Of a stretch of DNA of 64,000 bases, positions 1 through 8,371 are shown in pieces (positions within the stretch are counted from its first letter, which is position 1; every line of letters starts with the position of its first letter). The position numbers and the translations under genes are program-made. Source of the stretch: Pimelobacter simplex. GTDB taxonomy: Bacteria; Actinomycetota; Actinomycetes; Propionibacteriales; Nocardioidaceae. Below the pieces are notes generated by a model. It was not told where the DNA came from. It was given only the letters and a program-made list of their open reading frames with translations, and made no database searches. The stretch spans positions 620,001 through 684,000 of the forward strand of contig NZ_CP096276.1 in NCBI RefSeq assembly GCF_024662235.1. Reading direction: 5' to 3'.

Positions 1-39
1 CAGCGCGGAGAGCAGCAGCGCACGCAGGACCGTCGGCAC
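1..39 (-). CDS. N-terminus of a possible secreted protein, divergent from ftsE (partial)
   Basis: On the minus strand a GTG at 39 opens 13 codons (MPTVLRALLLSAL) that run off the window edge. The hydrophobic start resembles a signal peptide. A -10-like TAGGGT lies 7 nt upstream (52-47 on the minus strand), the same leaderless arrangement seen for many genes here, which is the main support. The product cannot be identified from 13 residues. This could be a chance open frame. Confidence 0.3.
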   Translation of the reverse strand, partial: MPTVLRALLLSAL

Positions 40-129
40 GCAGGTCACCCTAGAGGACGCACCTGAGAGGCCGACGCACCGGCGCACGCGTCCACCGTGC
101 GGCCTTGTCCGTGGCGTACCGTCTTGCCA

Positions 130-819
130 GTGATTCGCTTCGAAAAGGTCACCAAGCGCTACCCCGGGCCCGGGAAGCCGGCGCTCGACCAGGTCACCCT
201 CGACATCGACAAGGGCGAGTTCGTCTACCTCGTCGGTACGTCGGGCTCCGGCAAGTCGACCGCCCTGCGGCTGGTCCTGCGCGAGCTCCGTCCGACCACC
301 GGCCGGGTGCACGTCGCCGGCAAGGAGATCAACCGGATGGCCGGGTGGAAGGTGCCCCGGCTGCGCCGCCAGATCGGCACCGTCTTCCAGGACTTCCGGC
401 TGCTGCCCAACAAGACCGTCAGCGAGAACGTCGCCTTCGCCCAGCAGGTGATCGGCAAGTCCCGCCGCGAGATCGCCAAGGTCGTCCCCGAGACCCTCGA
501 GCTGGTCGGCCTCAAGGACAAGGGCGACCGGATGCCCGACGAGCTCTCCGGCGGCGAGCAGCAGCGGGTGGCGATCGCTCGCGCGTTCGTCAACCGACCG
601 ATGATCCTCATCGCCGACGAGCCGACCGGCAACCTCGACCCCGCGACCTCCGTGGGGATCATGAACCTCCTGGGTGACATCAACGCCACCGGGACGACCG
701 TGCTGATGGCCACCCACGACCACGGCATCGTCGACCAGTTCACCAAGCGGGTGATCGAGCTCGAGCACGGCCGGGTCGTCCGCGACGAGGCTTCCGGCAG
801 CTACGGCTTCCAGCACTGA
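130..819 (+). CDS. ftsE: Cell division ABC transporter ATP-binding protein FtsE
   Basis: FtsE is the cytoplasmic ATPase of the FtsEX complex, which couples ATP hydrolysis at the septum to activation of peptidoglycan hydrolases. The 229-residue product has Walker [10 protein letters not shown] (36-44), the ABC signature LSGGEQQ (139-145) and Walker B with ADEP (158-165). The GTG at 130 is preferred over an upstream in-frame ATG at 97 because the protein then begins at the family's usual [11 protein letters not shown] and because a -10-like TACCGT (117-122) sits 7 nt before it, suggesting a leaderless mRNA. ftsX follows after 21 nt with a GGAG-type site, so the two are an operon. Confidence 0.96.
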   Translation: MIRFEKVTKRYPGPGKPALDQVTLDIDKGEFVYLVGTSGSGKSTALRLVLRELRPTTGRVHVAGKEINRMAGWKVPRLRRQIGTVFQDFRLLPNKTVSENVAFAQQVIGKSRREIAKVVPETLELVGLKDKGDRMPDELSGGEQQRVAIARAFVNRPMILIADEPTGNLDPATSVGIMNLLGDINATGTTVLMATHDHGIVDQFTKRVIELEHGRVVRDEASGSYGFQH

Positions 820-840
820 TCCAGGAGAGCGTCCCTTCCC

Positions 841-1788
841 ATGCAGCTGCGCTACGTCTTCACCGAGCTCCGCACCGGTCTGCGGCGGAACCTGTCGATG
901 CACCTCGCGGTCATCGTCACCCTTTTCGTCTCGCTGTCCCTGGCGGGCATCGGCATCCTGCTCCAGCAGGAGGCCAAGATCGCCCGCTCCACCTTGGGCG
1001 ACGAGCTCAAGATCCTGGTCAACCTCTGCACCCAGGACGACCCCTCCAACAGCCCCAACTGCGGCAGCGGTGAGGTCACCGAGGAGCAGAAGCAGCGGAT
1101 CGAGCAGGAGATCAAGGACAACCCCGAGGTCCGCTCCTTCCGCTACGTCTCCAAGGAGGAGGGCTTCGACAACGCCCGCAAGTCCGGCCAGATCCCCGAC
1201 AGCGCCATCACCGGGCCCAACCCGGTCGTGACCGTCGAGCAGTGGCCCCAGGGCTACTGGGTGACCCTCAAGGACCCCAACGAGGCCGACGGCATCACCA
1301 GTGCCCTCGTGGGCCTCGACGGCGTCTCGGGCATCAAGGACCAGCGCAAGGCGCTCGGCCAGATCTTCGGGATCATGAAGGTCCTCAAGTACGGCTCCTG
1401 GATCGGTTCGGCGTTCCTGATCTTCGCCGCGCTCCTCCAGGTCACCAACACGATCCGGCTGGCCGCCCTCGCCCGGCGCCGCGAGATCGCGATCATGCGC
1501 CTGGTCGGCGCCTCCACGCTCTACATCGCGCTGCCCTTCCTCCTCGAGGCGCTGGTCACCGCGATCGTCGGTGTCGGACTCGCCGCGGGCGCGCTGGCGG
1601 CGTTCCAGTACTGGGGCGTCGAGAAGGGTCTCGCCGAGCACGTGCAGTTCCTGCCGTGGGTCGACTGGGGCGACTACTTCCAGTCGCTGGTCGGGTTCTT
1701 CCCGGGCATTCCCGGCATCGTGATCCTCGGTCCGGTGCTCACGCTGCTCCCGACACTCCTGCTGACCCGCAAATACGTCAAAGTGTGA
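841..1788 (+). CDS. ftsX: Cell division permease-like protein FtsX
   Basis: FtsX is the membrane partner of FtsE. The 315-residue protein has a short cytoplasmic N-terminus, a first membrane segment (about 22-42), an extracytoplasmic domain (about 43-180, containing two Cys), then three membrane segments (about 185-210, 228-255, 285-305) of the FtsX/MacB type. The extracytoplasmic domain is where FtsX normally contacts a hydrolase or its activator; the gene immediately downstream encodes a coiled-coil LytM protein, the likely partner. The ATG at 841 follows AGGAGAG, a good ribosome binding site. Length is normal for actinobacterial FtsX. Confidence 0.96.
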   Translation: MQLRYVFTELRTGLRRNLSMHLAVIVTLFVSLSLAGIGILLQQEAKIARSTLGDELKILVNLCTQDDPSNSPNCGSGEVTEEQKQRIEQEIKDNPEVRSFRYVSKEEGFDNARKSGQIPDSAITGPNPVVTVEQWPQGYWVTLKDPNEADGITSALVGLDGVSGIKDQRKALGQIFGIMKVLKYGSWIGSAFLIFAALLQVTNTIRLAALARRREIAIMRLVGASTLYIALPFLLEALVTAIVGVGLAAGALAAFQYWGVEKGLAEHVQFLPWVDWGDYFQSLVGFFPGIPGIVILGPVLTLLPTLLLTRKYVKV

Positions 1789-1844
1789 GTCCGGGCGGTT
1801 ACGGTCGAGAGGTTCACTTCCCCGAACACTGATTGGTCTGACCC

Positions 1845-3143
1845 GTGCGCTTCTTCCCCAGCGCCCCCTGGCTCCGCCGTGCCTTCGATCGGCTGCCGGG
1901 ATGGGCTCACCCGCAATGGCTCGTCGTCATCGGCGCGACCCTGGCTGCCGTCATCGGTCTGGCGATGCCGCTGGCCAACGCCGACGACCGCAACGACCTC
2001 AAGCACCAGCAGGACAAGGTGCGCGGCGAGATCTCCAGCGTCAAGGGAGACATCCACGAGGCCAGCCAGAAGGTCGCCCGGATCGCCGGCCGGCTCGAGA
2101 CCGCCAAGGCGCAGCTGAGCACCGCACGCACCAAGCTCGCCTCGGTCCGCAGCGACCTCGGCAAGGCGCAGGCGGCCGCGGCGACGCTGGCCACCAAGCT
2201 CGCCGACGCCGAGCAGAAGCTCGTGGTCGCCAAGGAGGCGCTCGTCCAGGCCCGCGCCGATGTCGTCGTCCAGCGGGGGGAGAGCCGCCGCGCCGTCGTG
2301 TCGATGGCCACCGGTGACGACGCCCGGATCGCGCTCATGGAGTCCTACCTCACCAGCGGCACCATCGAGGACGTCCTCACCGGCCAGACGGCGTACGAGG
2401 TGGTGACGGGGCGGCAGAACCAGGCCCTGGTCAAGCTCGAGGAGGCCGAGGACGCGATGCAGGAGCAGCGCGACGCGGTCCGCTCGGCGCGCGACGAGGT
2501 CGCCACCGCCAAGAAGGCCGCCGACGACAACGTGCTCACCGTCCAGCGCCTCGTCGACCGCGCCGCGGCCACCGAGGCCGAGGTCTCCGCCCTGGTCACG
2601 AGCACCGAGAGCGCCCGCGCGGCCGTCGTCCGCGCCCGGGCCGAGGACCAGGCGGCCCTGCGCCGCCTCGAGAAGCGCGAGGCCCGCATCCGCGCCCGCA
2701 TCCTGGAGCTGTCGAAGAAGCAGGGCGGCTCCTACAACGGCGACACCGGCGGCCTCCTCGCCAAGCCCGGCCCCGGCCCCGTGACCTCGCCCTTCGGCTG
2801 GCGGATCCACCCGATCTACGGCTACTACGGCCTGCACAACGGCACCGACTTCGGCACCGGCTGCGGCGCCGCCCTGTGGGCCGGCGAGTCCGGCACCGTG
2901 ATCAGCGAGTACTACGACGAGGTCTACGGCAACCGCCTCTACCTCGCCATCGGCAAGGTCAACGGCGCCAACATCACGCTCGTCTACAACCACCTGAGCC
3001 GCTACGCCGTCAGCCAGGGCGCCCGGGTCAAGCGCGGCCAGGTCGTCGGCTACTCCGGCACCACGGGCTGGTCCACCGGCTGCCACCTGCACTTCACGGT
3101 GCTGCGCAACGGCGAGGCCGTGAACCCGATGCAGTACCTCTAG
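1845..3143 (+). CDS. Coiled-coil M23 (LytM) peptidoglycan endopeptidase, probable FtsEX effector
   Basis: 432 residues: a membrane anchor or signal segment (about 25-46), two long Ala/Glu/Lys-rich coiled coils (about 50-145 and 190-295), and a C-terminal LytM/peptidase M23 domain (about 310-428). Zinc and catalytic residues look complete: H331 and D335 in HNGTD, H383 in NHLS, and the HLHF motif (H414, H416). E. coli EnvC, the FtsEX-activated coiled-coil protein, has a degenerate LytM domain; this one should be an active cross-link hydrolase. Placement directly after ftsEX and before smpB is typical of actinobacteria. Start is GTG. Substrate and control by FtsX are inferred from architecture and neighbourhood. 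Confidence 0.88.
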   Translation: MRFFPSAPWLRRAFDRLPGWAHPQWLVVIGATLAAVIGLAMPLANADDRNDLKHQQDKVRGEISSVKGDIHEASQKVARIAGRLETAKAQLSTARTKLASVRSDLGKAQAAAATLATKLADAEQKLVVAKEALVQARADVVVQRGESRRAVVSMATGDDARIALMESYLTSGTIEDVLTGQTAYEVVTGRQNQALVKLEEAEDAMQEQRDAVRSARDEVATAKKAADDNVLTVQRLVDRAAATEAEVSALVTSTESARAAVVRARAEDQAALRRLEKREARIRARILELSKKQGGSYNGDTGGLLAKPGPGPVTSPFGWRIHPIYGYYGLHNGTDFGTGCGAALWAGESGTVISEYYDEVYGNRLYLAIGKVNGANITLVYNHLSRYAVSQGARVKRGQVVGYSGTTGWSTGCHLHFTVLRNGEAVNPMQYL

Positions 3144-3187
3144 GACTGCCGCCAAACCGGTTGCGGGCTCCTGAGAGAATCGTCGGT

Positions 3188-3694
3188 ATGGCCAAGAAGT
3201 CGGGTGCGACGAAGAAGGAGGACGCGAGCGGGCGCACGCTCGTCGCGTCCAACAAGAAGGCGCGCCACGACTACCACATCGAGGACACCTTCGAGGCCGG
3301 CCTCGTGCTCCAGGGCACCGAGGTGAAGTCGCTGCGGATGGGCCGGGCCAGCCTCGTCGACGGCTTCGTCGACATCGACGGCGGCGAGGCCTGGCTGCAC
3401 GGGGTGCACATCCCCGAGTACGCCCAGGGCACCTGGACCAACCACGCCGCGCGCCGCAAGCGCAAGCTCCTGCTGCACCGCCTCGAGATCGACAAGATCG
3501 AGCGCAAGGTCAGCGAGAAGGGGCACACCGTGGTCCCGCTGGCGCTCTACTTCGTCAAGGGCCGCGCCAAGATCGAGATCGGCCTGGCCAAGGGCAAGAA
3601 GTCCTGGGACAAGCGCCAGGCGATCGCCGAGCGCACCGCGGACCGCGAGAAGGAAGAGGCCATCGGCCGCCGGCTCAAGGGCATGCGTGACTGA
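3188..3694 (+). CDS. smpB: SsrA-binding protein SmpB
   Basis: SmpB binds tmRNA and delivers it to stalled ribosomes in trans-translation. The 168-residue product carries the family core: N-terminal [17 protein letters not shown], then the [12 protein letters not shown] block, the [18 protein letters not shown] block, and a basic C-terminal tail (RRLKGMRD) that normally enters the decoding centre. The ATG at 3188 gives the standard length. The stop overlaps the next gene by 8 nt. The partner RNA ssrA is only about 1 kb downstream at 4695-5062, so both parts of the rescue system are encoded together. Confidence 0.97.
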   Translation: MAKKSGATKKEDASGRTLVASNKKARHDYHIEDTFEAGLVLQGTEVKSLRMGRASLVDGFVDIDGGEAWLHGVHIPEYAQGTWTNHAARRKRKLLLHRLEIDKIERKVSEKGHTVVPLALYFVKGRAKIEIGLAKGKKSWDKRQAIAERTADREKEEAIGRRLKGMRD

Positions 3695-4616
3695 GGCCGA
3701 GGTCGCCGACATCGCGGAGGTCGCCGAGGTCCGCGCGTTCTGGGGGCGGCTCGGGCTGCCGGGCCTGATGGACCTGCACGTGCACTTCCTGCCGCCGCCC
3801 ATCGAGCGCGCGGTGTGGCGCGAGTTCGACAACGGGGGAGAGCTGATCGGGCGCGAGTGGCCCATCCGCTACCGCTTCGGCGCCGACGAGCGCCTCGCCC
3901 TGCTGCGCGCCTTCGGCGTGCGCCGCTTCCCGACCCTGCCCTACGCGCACAAGCCCGGCGTGGCCGGCTTCCTCAACGACTGGAGCCGCACGTTCGCCGC
4001 CGAGGTGCCCGAGGTGCTGTGGACGGCGACCTTCTACCCGGAGCCCGAGGCGCCGTCGTACGTGGAGGGGTTGGTGCGCGACGGCGTCGCGCTGTTCAAG
4101 CTCCACTCCCAGGTCGGCGGCTTCCACGTCGACGACCCCCTGCTCGACGGGGTCTGGGAGGTCCTCGCCGACAGTGGGACGCCCGTCGTCGCGCACGTCG
4201 GCTCGGGGCCCGTCGGGACGCCGTACACGGGGCCGGAGGCGATGACCCGTCTGCTGCGCCGCTTCCCGCACCTCCAGGTGCTCATCGCCCACCTGGGCGC
4301 CCCGGAGACCGCCGACTTCATCGCCCTCGCCGAGCAGTACGACGGCGTCCACCTCGACACCTCCATGGCCCTCGCCCCCTTCTTCACCGACCCCCACGGC
4401 GGACGCGGCGAGCTCGGACGCGACCTCGTCCCCCGCCTGGGCGACCTGCAGCACAAGGTGGTCTACGGCTCGGACTTCCCGACGCTGCCGTTCGGCTACG
4501 CCGAGCAGCTCGGCTGGCTCGCCGACCTCGACCTGGGCGACGACTGGCTGCGCGACGTGTGCTGGCACAACGCCGTACGGCTGGTGGGGGAGCCGGTCCC
4601 GGCCGCTGAGGGATAA
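3687..4616 (+). CDS. Amidohydrolase family protein (metal-dependent TIM-barrel hydrolase)
   Basis: 309 residues. Early HVHFLPPP after MDLH supplies the HxH metal motif of the amidohydrolase-2 (ACMSD-like) group. Further likely metal or active-site residues are H in VAHVGSGP, H in LIAHLGAPE, and D in [20 protein letters not shown], the usual terminal Asp motif. The GTG start overlaps smpB by 8 nt, so it is translationally coupled to it, but there is no obvious functional link to ribosome rescue. Substrate is unknown; family members act on decarboxylation or hydrolysis of cyclic or aromatic compounds. Confidence 0.8.
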   Translation: MTEAEVADIAEVAEVRAFWGRLGLPGLMDLHVHFLPPPIERAVWREFDNGGELIGREWPIRYRFGADERLALLRAFGVRRFPTLPYAHKPGVAGFLNDWSRTFAAEVPEVLWTATFYPEPEAPSYVEGLVRDGVALFKLHSQVGGFHVDDPLLDGVWEVLADSGTPVVAHVGSGPVGTPYTGPEAMTRLLRRFPHLQVLIAHLGAPETADFIALAEQYDGVHLDTSMALAPFFTDPHGGRGELGRDLVPRLGDLQHKVVYGSDFPTLPFGYAEQLGWLADLDLGDDWLRDVCWHNAVRLVGEPVPAAEG

Positions 4617-4644
4617 CCAGTGCCGCCCTCGCCGTACGGGTCGC

Positions 4645-4650
4645 TAGACT
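4645..4650 (+). promoter_or_regulatory. Putative -10 element of ssrA
   Basis: TAGACT lies about 45 nt before the mature 5' end of tmRNA. It matches the TAnnnT hexamers seen before many other genes in this window. No convincing -35 is visible. A transcript from here would need RNase P trimming to yield the mature 5' end, as is normal for tmRNA. Confidence 0.4.
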
Positions 4651-4694
4651 GGACCCGACGGCGCGGCGACGCGTGGTCGGTTGACAACTCAAGA

Positions 4695-5062
4695 GGGGCT
4701 GATCGGTTTCGACTTGGGACGTTTGTCCCAGGGGAAGCGGGTCGAGAAGCCAGCGTCATCTCGTAAACGATCGCTGGAAACCAATAACTGCCAACGCTAA
4801 GCGCAGTTCCTTCGCTCTCGCTGCCTGAGCAGTGATCGAAGCGTCTGACCGGGCATCCGTCTCCGTCCCGGACCCAGACGTCATCTAGGAGACTTGCTGC
4901 GTCACTCTCGCCGGGAGGGTGACGCGGGACTCAAACCCGGCTGGGCCTGTCGGCGACGTGTCAGTGCGAGCGCCGGGGCCGAGTAAAACGACACCACTGA
5001 CTGCACCCGGAGAAGACCTGGCTCGGCGCTCGAGGACCGGGGTTCGATTCCCCGCAGCTCCA
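4695..5062 (+). ncRNA. ssrA: Transfer-messenger RNA (tmRNA)
   Basis: tmRNA rescues stalled ribosomes and adds a degradation tag. The 5' end GGGGCUGAUCGGUUUCGAC is the conserved tmRNA opening; its first six bases pair with AGCUCC at 5056-5061 to form the tRNA-like acceptor stem, followed by the discriminator A (5062). The T-arm GGTTCGATTCC precedes this. CCA is not encoded. The tag reading frame starts with GCC at 4790 and reads ANAKRSSFALAA followed by TGA at 4826-4828; the FALAA-type end matches actinobacterial tags. Length is 368 nt. Boundaries rest on acceptor-stem pairing. Confidence 0.96.
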
Positions 5063-5071
5063 CTGATGGCG

Positions 5072-5109
5072 GAAGCCTCAGCCTTCGGGCTGGGGCTTCT
5101 TGCTTTTTT
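5072..5109 (+). terminator. Intrinsic terminator of ssrA
   Basis: A perfect 12-bp stem (5072-5083 with 5088-5099, one G-U pair) closed by a UUCG tetraloop is followed by a T-rich stretch ending in six T's (5104-5109). It begins 9 nt after the tmRNA 3' end. It is one of the few hairpins here with a real T-tract. Confidence 0.93.
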
Positions 5110-5204
5110 GCCAGGGCTATCGACCTGTCTGGTCGGACCGGCGGCACCACCCGTGCGAAGATCACGTTTCGTCGACAAGCAGGCCGGCTGGATCTGTGGA
5201 ACCC

Positions 5205-5801
5205 ATGGTGACCCGGGCGCGACCCCGAGGACTCTCCTTGCCCGTACGAACCGCCCTTCCTAGCCGAGCAGCACGCGAGGGCGCCCTGATCGTCGGCTCC
5301 CTCGCACTTCTCGCTGCGTGCTCCGGAAGCTCCTCGGCAGACCACGCACCCAAGGTGGGCGGGCCGATCGCGTCCAGTCCCGATAGCGGCACGGTCTGTT
5401 TGCAGGCGCGTCCCGGAGGACCCCGTGACTTCACGCTGGGGTTCAACATCGTCACCAACACCGGTTCGGACCCGGCCGAGATCGGCCGGGTCGAGCTCGT
5501 GGGTGCGAAGGACCTCGCGATCGAGGAGGCGTGGCTGGTTGCGACGAGCGCGGCGCTCGGGGACCACAGCCGATTCCCGCCGACCCGCGAGGCCTTGGCC
5601 GCGTCCGAGGTCGTTTGGGACCAGCGGGTCGCCGTCCCTGGTGCTTCGGCCGACCCCGGCGTGCGCTACAACCTCGTGCTCCATGTCGCCGCGACCAGTC
5701 GCTTCCCCGAGGCGTCGGGGATCCGGTTCACCTACACCGTTGCTGGTGAGGAGCACCGCTGGCAGACCGACATCGGGTTCGCGGTCAAGGACCCCTGCTA
5801 G
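5205..5801 (+). CDS. Putative lipoprotein of unknown function
   Basis: 198 residues from the ATG at 5205. After a basic N-terminal stretch, a hydrophobic segment ends in a lipobox LLAAC, so the mature protein should be lipid-anchored on the outer face of the membrane. The remainder has two Cys (one near KPDSGTVCLQ, one at the C-terminal DPC) and looks beta-rich; I do not recognise a family. It follows the ssrA terminator on the same strand and so needs its own promoter. A later start is possible because the N-region before the hydrophobic segment is long. Confidence 0.62.
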   Translation: MVTRARPRGLSLPVRTALPSRAAREGALIVGSLALLAACSGSSSADHAPKVGGPIASSPDSGTVCLQARPGGPRDFTLGFNIVTNTGSDPAEIGRVELVGAKDLAIEEAWLVATSAALGDHSRFPPTREALAASEVVWDQRVAVPGASADPGVRYNLVLHVAATSRFPEASGIRFTYTVAGEEHRWQTDIGFAVKDPC

Positions 5802-5860
5802 GCGGATGGTCGAGACTGACCTGGTCGGTGGCTTCCGGTCGCGCAGCGCGGCTCGCTGGA

Positions 5861-6277
5861 TCAGAGGTCCTTCCGGAAGTGCACGTCCGCCTCACCCGCG
5901 ACCGGTACGCCGTCCCAGCGCATGATCTCGTCGTACCCCTGGCGTACGTAGAACCCCGGCGCCTGGAACGTGAACGACGTGACGAACACCCGTCGTGCGC
6001 CCCGCTCCGCCGCGGCCTCCTCGAACGCCGCGAGCAGCCGCGCGCCGAGCCCGGTGCCCCGCTGGTCCTCGCGCACCCAGGTCATGGCGATGCCCGCCGC
6101 CTCCTGCCAGGTCCAACCGGTGACGCCGCCGAGCAGGACGCCGTCGTCGGTGCAGCGCACGGTCAGCTCGACCGCCCCGGGCCCCGGTACGGCGGCCGCG
6201 TTGTGGGCGTCGAGGTGGTCGGAGAGCTGCTGGTCGAGGATGGGATCGGCTTTGCCGATGCTCAGGTGGTGGGGCAT
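5861..6277 (-). CDS. GNAT family N-acetyltransferase
   Basis: 138 residues with the GNAT acetyl-CoA-binding signature: VREDQRGTGLGARLLAAFE matches motif A (R/Q-x-x-G-x-G/A) and ends in FYVRQGYDEI, motif B. It transfers an acetyl group from acetyl-CoA to an unknown amine. It converges with the lipoprotein at 5205-5801 and is followed on the same strand by the hydrolase/SDR pair, whose stop is only 8 nt upstream of its start, so it may be the last gene of that transcript. Confidence 0.85.
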   Translation of the reverse strand: MPHHLSIGKADPILDQQLSDHLDAHNAAAVPGPGAVELTVRCTDDGVLLGGVTGWTWQEAAGIAMTWVREDQRGTGLGARLLAAFEEAAAERGARRVFVTSFTFQAPGFYVRQGYDEIMRWDGVPVAGEADVHFRKDL

Positions 6278-6284
6278 CGGCCGA

Positions 6285-6947
6285 TCATGTCGTCAGCCGG
6301 GCGGCCAGGAAGGCCACCCACGCCGACTCGTCGTCAGGTCTGTAGGTGCCGTGCCGGCCGTCGCGGGCCCGGAGGGTCGTGTCCGCCGAGCCGAGAGCGT
6401 CGTAGAGGGCGAGCTGTCCGGCGAACGGGAAGATCTCGTCCTGGCGCTCGGCGTGGAAGAGGGTGGGGGCCTGGACCGCTCGCGCCGCGGCGAGCGTGAG
6501 ATCGGGGATGTCGAGGCCGGGGTGGAGGAGGCCGCTGTGGCGGGTGCCGATCTTGCCGAGCACAGCGGCGTCGAGGTCCCGGCCCATGCGGGCGGCGAGG
6601 TGCAGGCCGATCCGGGCGCCCATCGACATCCCGAGGTAGCCGACCCGCGCAGGCTGGAGCTCTGCGATCACGGCCAGCCACTCATCCCCGCACCGGTCCA
6701 GAACCACGTCGACGCCCTCGGCGACCATCAGCTCCTGGTAGTCGGCGCCGGCCACGGGAGCCCGGTCGCCGTGGAAGGGGCCATCGAGGGCGACGACGGT
6801 CAGACCGTGGCGGACGAGCAGCGGGGCGATGCGCGCATTGCGCTCGCCGGTCTTGTGGCTGCGTCCGCCGTGCCCGAGGAGGACGACGGATGCCTCGCCG
6901 TCGCGCGGCGGGGCCGCGGGGTGCCAGACGGCCCGCGGTGCGGGCAT
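6285..6947 (-). CDS. Alpha/beta hydrolase (dienelactone hydrolase-like)
   Basis: 220 residues from ATG at 6947. The fold signatures are an oxyanion-loop LLGHGG, the nucleophile elbow GMSMG with the Ser in the middle, and a late DGRHGTY likely carrying the catalytic His; an acid around EIFPFAG is plausible. An ester or lactone substrate is inferred. A much longer upstream open frame exists but lacks family similarity, whereas this start is linked to the previous gene by a TGATG overlap (SDR stop at 6949-6947), so the two are translationally coupled. Confidence 0.82.
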   Translation of the reverse strand: MPAPRAVWHPAAPPRDGEASVVLLGHGGRSHKTGERNARIAPLLVRHGLTVVALDGPFHGDRAPVAGADYQELMVAEGVDVVLDRCGDEWLAVIAELQPARVGYLGMSMGARIGLHLAARMGRDLDAAVLGKIGTRHSGLLHPGLDIPDLTLAAARAVQAPTLFHAERQDEIFPFAGQLALYDALGSADTTLRARDGRHGTYRPDDESAWVAFLAARLTT

Positions 6948-7609
6948 CAGCCGGCGGCGATCGCCGCGCTGACCGCCTCGGCGACCGGCACGTCCCCACC
7001 GACCAGGTTCCACTGCCGCCCGACCGTACGAGCGTCCCCGACCACCGCGGCGACCGCCGCCGCGACATCGGCCCGGGTGACGTCCCCGCGCGCGACGGCC
7101 GGCCCCAGCGCCACCCGGCCGGTGGGTGGGTCGTCGGTGAGGCGGCCGGGGCGGAGGATGGTCCAGTCGAGGGGGCTGTCGCGCAGGGCGGTGTCGGCGT
7201 CGCGCTTGGCGGCGACGTAGGCGGCCCAGACGGCGGGGGCGTCGGGGGAGACGGGGTGGTCGACGTCGATGGCGGAGACCTGGACGAAGCGTTGGATGCC
7301 GAGGCTCTGGGCGGCGGCGGAGGACTTGAGGGAGCCTTCGAGGTCGACGGTGCGCTTGCGGTCGATATTGCCGTCGGGGCCGCCGCCGGCGCTGAAGACG
7401 ACGGCGGCGCAGCCGGCGAAGGCGGTGGCGAAGCCGGCGACGTCGCTGTTCTCGATGTCGAGCAGGCGGACCTCGGCGCCGAGGGCCTCGAGGGCGGTGC
7501 GCTGGGACTCGCTGCGGACCAGGGCGACCGGTTGGTGCCCGGCGGCGACGAGCAGGGGGTGCAGCAGGCGGGCGATCTGACCGCTTCCTCCGACGACGGC
7601 GATACGCAT
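6947..7609 (-). CDS. NAD(P)-binding atypical SDR (NmrA/YwnB-like)
   Basis: 220 residues opening with MRIAVVGGSGQIA, the glycine-rich dinucleotide-binding motif of atypical short-chain dehydrogenases. DIENSD, VFSAGGG and RPGRLTDDP follow in the order seen in SDR_a5-type NAD(P)H-binding proteins. No classical YxxxK is clear, so it may be a redox sensor or isomerase-like protein. It is the first gene of a two-gene unit with the alpha/beta hydrolase (TGATG overlap). Start ATG gives the standard N-terminal Rossmann strand. Confidence 0.85.
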   Translation of the reverse strand: MRIAVVGGSGQIARLLHPLLVAAGHQPVALVRSESQRTALEALGAEVRLLDIENSDVAGFATAFAGCAAVVFSAGGGPDGNIDRKRTVDLEGSLKSSAAAQSLGIQRFVQVSAIDVDHPVSPDAPAVWAAYVAAKRDADTALRDSPLDWTILRPGRLTDDPPTGRVALGPAVARGDVTRADVAAAVAAVVGDARTVGRQWNLVGGDVPVAEAVSAAIAAG

Positions 7610-7679
7610 GCCCCCACCGTACGCCGGGCGCCCACCCGGTCCGCGCCGCCCGGCAGCGCCGCTCGGCGGCGGCCACGCC

Positions 7680-8357
7680 CTAGGCGTCGACCAGGCCCAG
7701 CCCGATCGCGACGGCGACGGCCTCGACCCGGGTGGTGACGCCCATCTTGGTCAGGATGTGCTCGACGTGGGTGCCGACGGTGCTGCGGGAGAGCACGAGC
7801 TCGGCGCCGATCTGGGGGTTGGTGCGGCCGCGGGCGAGGAGGGCGAGGATCTCGCGCTCGCGCGGGGTGAGGCCGAGGGCGGAGGCGTGGGCGGTCGTGG
7901 CGGCGAGGTCGGTGAGGGCCTGGGCGAGGCTGGTGAGGACGGCGCGGGCGTTGGGCGGGACGTAGGGCTCGGGGAGGCTGAGGTGGGCGATCCCGACGGC
8001 CTGGCCGTCGGTGCCGCGCAGTGCCATCGAGGTGCCCTCGGCGAAGCCGCACGGGCGGAGCACCTCGCGGGCGACGGTGTCCTCGGCGAAGCCGGTGATG
8101 TCCTCCCAGAAGTACGCCTTGCCGGGCTGGGTCAGCAGCCGCCGGACGAGGGGGTGGGCGGCGAAGTCGCCGAAGATGAAGTCGACCACCTCGGGCCGGT
8201 AGCCGGTCTGGACGAGGGGGCGCATCCGTCCGGTGTGCGCGTCGCGGTAGCCCAGCACCCACGCGGTGAACGGCACGGCCGCGCTCGCCAGCTCGAGGAG
8301 CTGGCGGGCGCGGCGCGACGTCGACGGGTAGGCGTCGACCGGCACGGCTGAGGTCAC
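7680..8357 (-). CDS. LuxR family transcriptional regulator
   Basis: 225 residues. The C-terminal 65 residues are a typical LuxR/GerE helix-turn-helix: LTPREREILALLARGRTNPQ, then GAELVLSRSTVGTHVEHIL. The N-terminal part (about 1-150) looks like a GAF-type or ligand-sensing domain without a phospho-acceptor Asp pattern, so it is not a standard response regulator. The GTG start at 8357 is chosen because the longer open frame upstream overlaps the amidase gene. It lies downstream of the amidase on the same strand (14 nt gap) and may regulate it or the SDR/hydrolase pair; this is inference. Confidence 0.82.
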   Translation of the reverse strand: MTSAVPVDAYPSTSRRARQLLELASAAVPFTAWVLGYRDAHTGRMRPLVQTGYRPEVVDFIFGDFAAHPLVRRLLTQPGKAYFWEDITGFAEDTVAREVLRPCGFAEGTSMALRGTDGQAVGIAHLSLPEPYVPPNARAVLTSLAQALTDLAATTAHASALGLTPREREILALLARGRTNPQIGAELVLSRSTVGTHVEHILTKMGVTTRVEAVAVAIGLGLVDA

Positions 8358-8371
8358 CGCACCAGTATCGG

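Noticed and set aside
97..129. In-frame ATG at 97 as an ftsE start
   Set aside because: It would add 11 residues not found in FtsE and place the start upstream of the -10-like TACCGT at 117-122.
1674..3155. A 493-codon open frame antisense to the LytM peptidase gene, and several similar long antisense frames elsewhere
   Set aside because: High-GC coding regions routinely create long open frames on the opposite strand; the translations are low-complexity and show no family features.
4681..4686. TTGACA just upstream of ssrA as a -35
   Set aside because: It is only 9 nt before the mature 5' end, too close to serve ssrA; the TAGACT at 4645-4650 is better placed.
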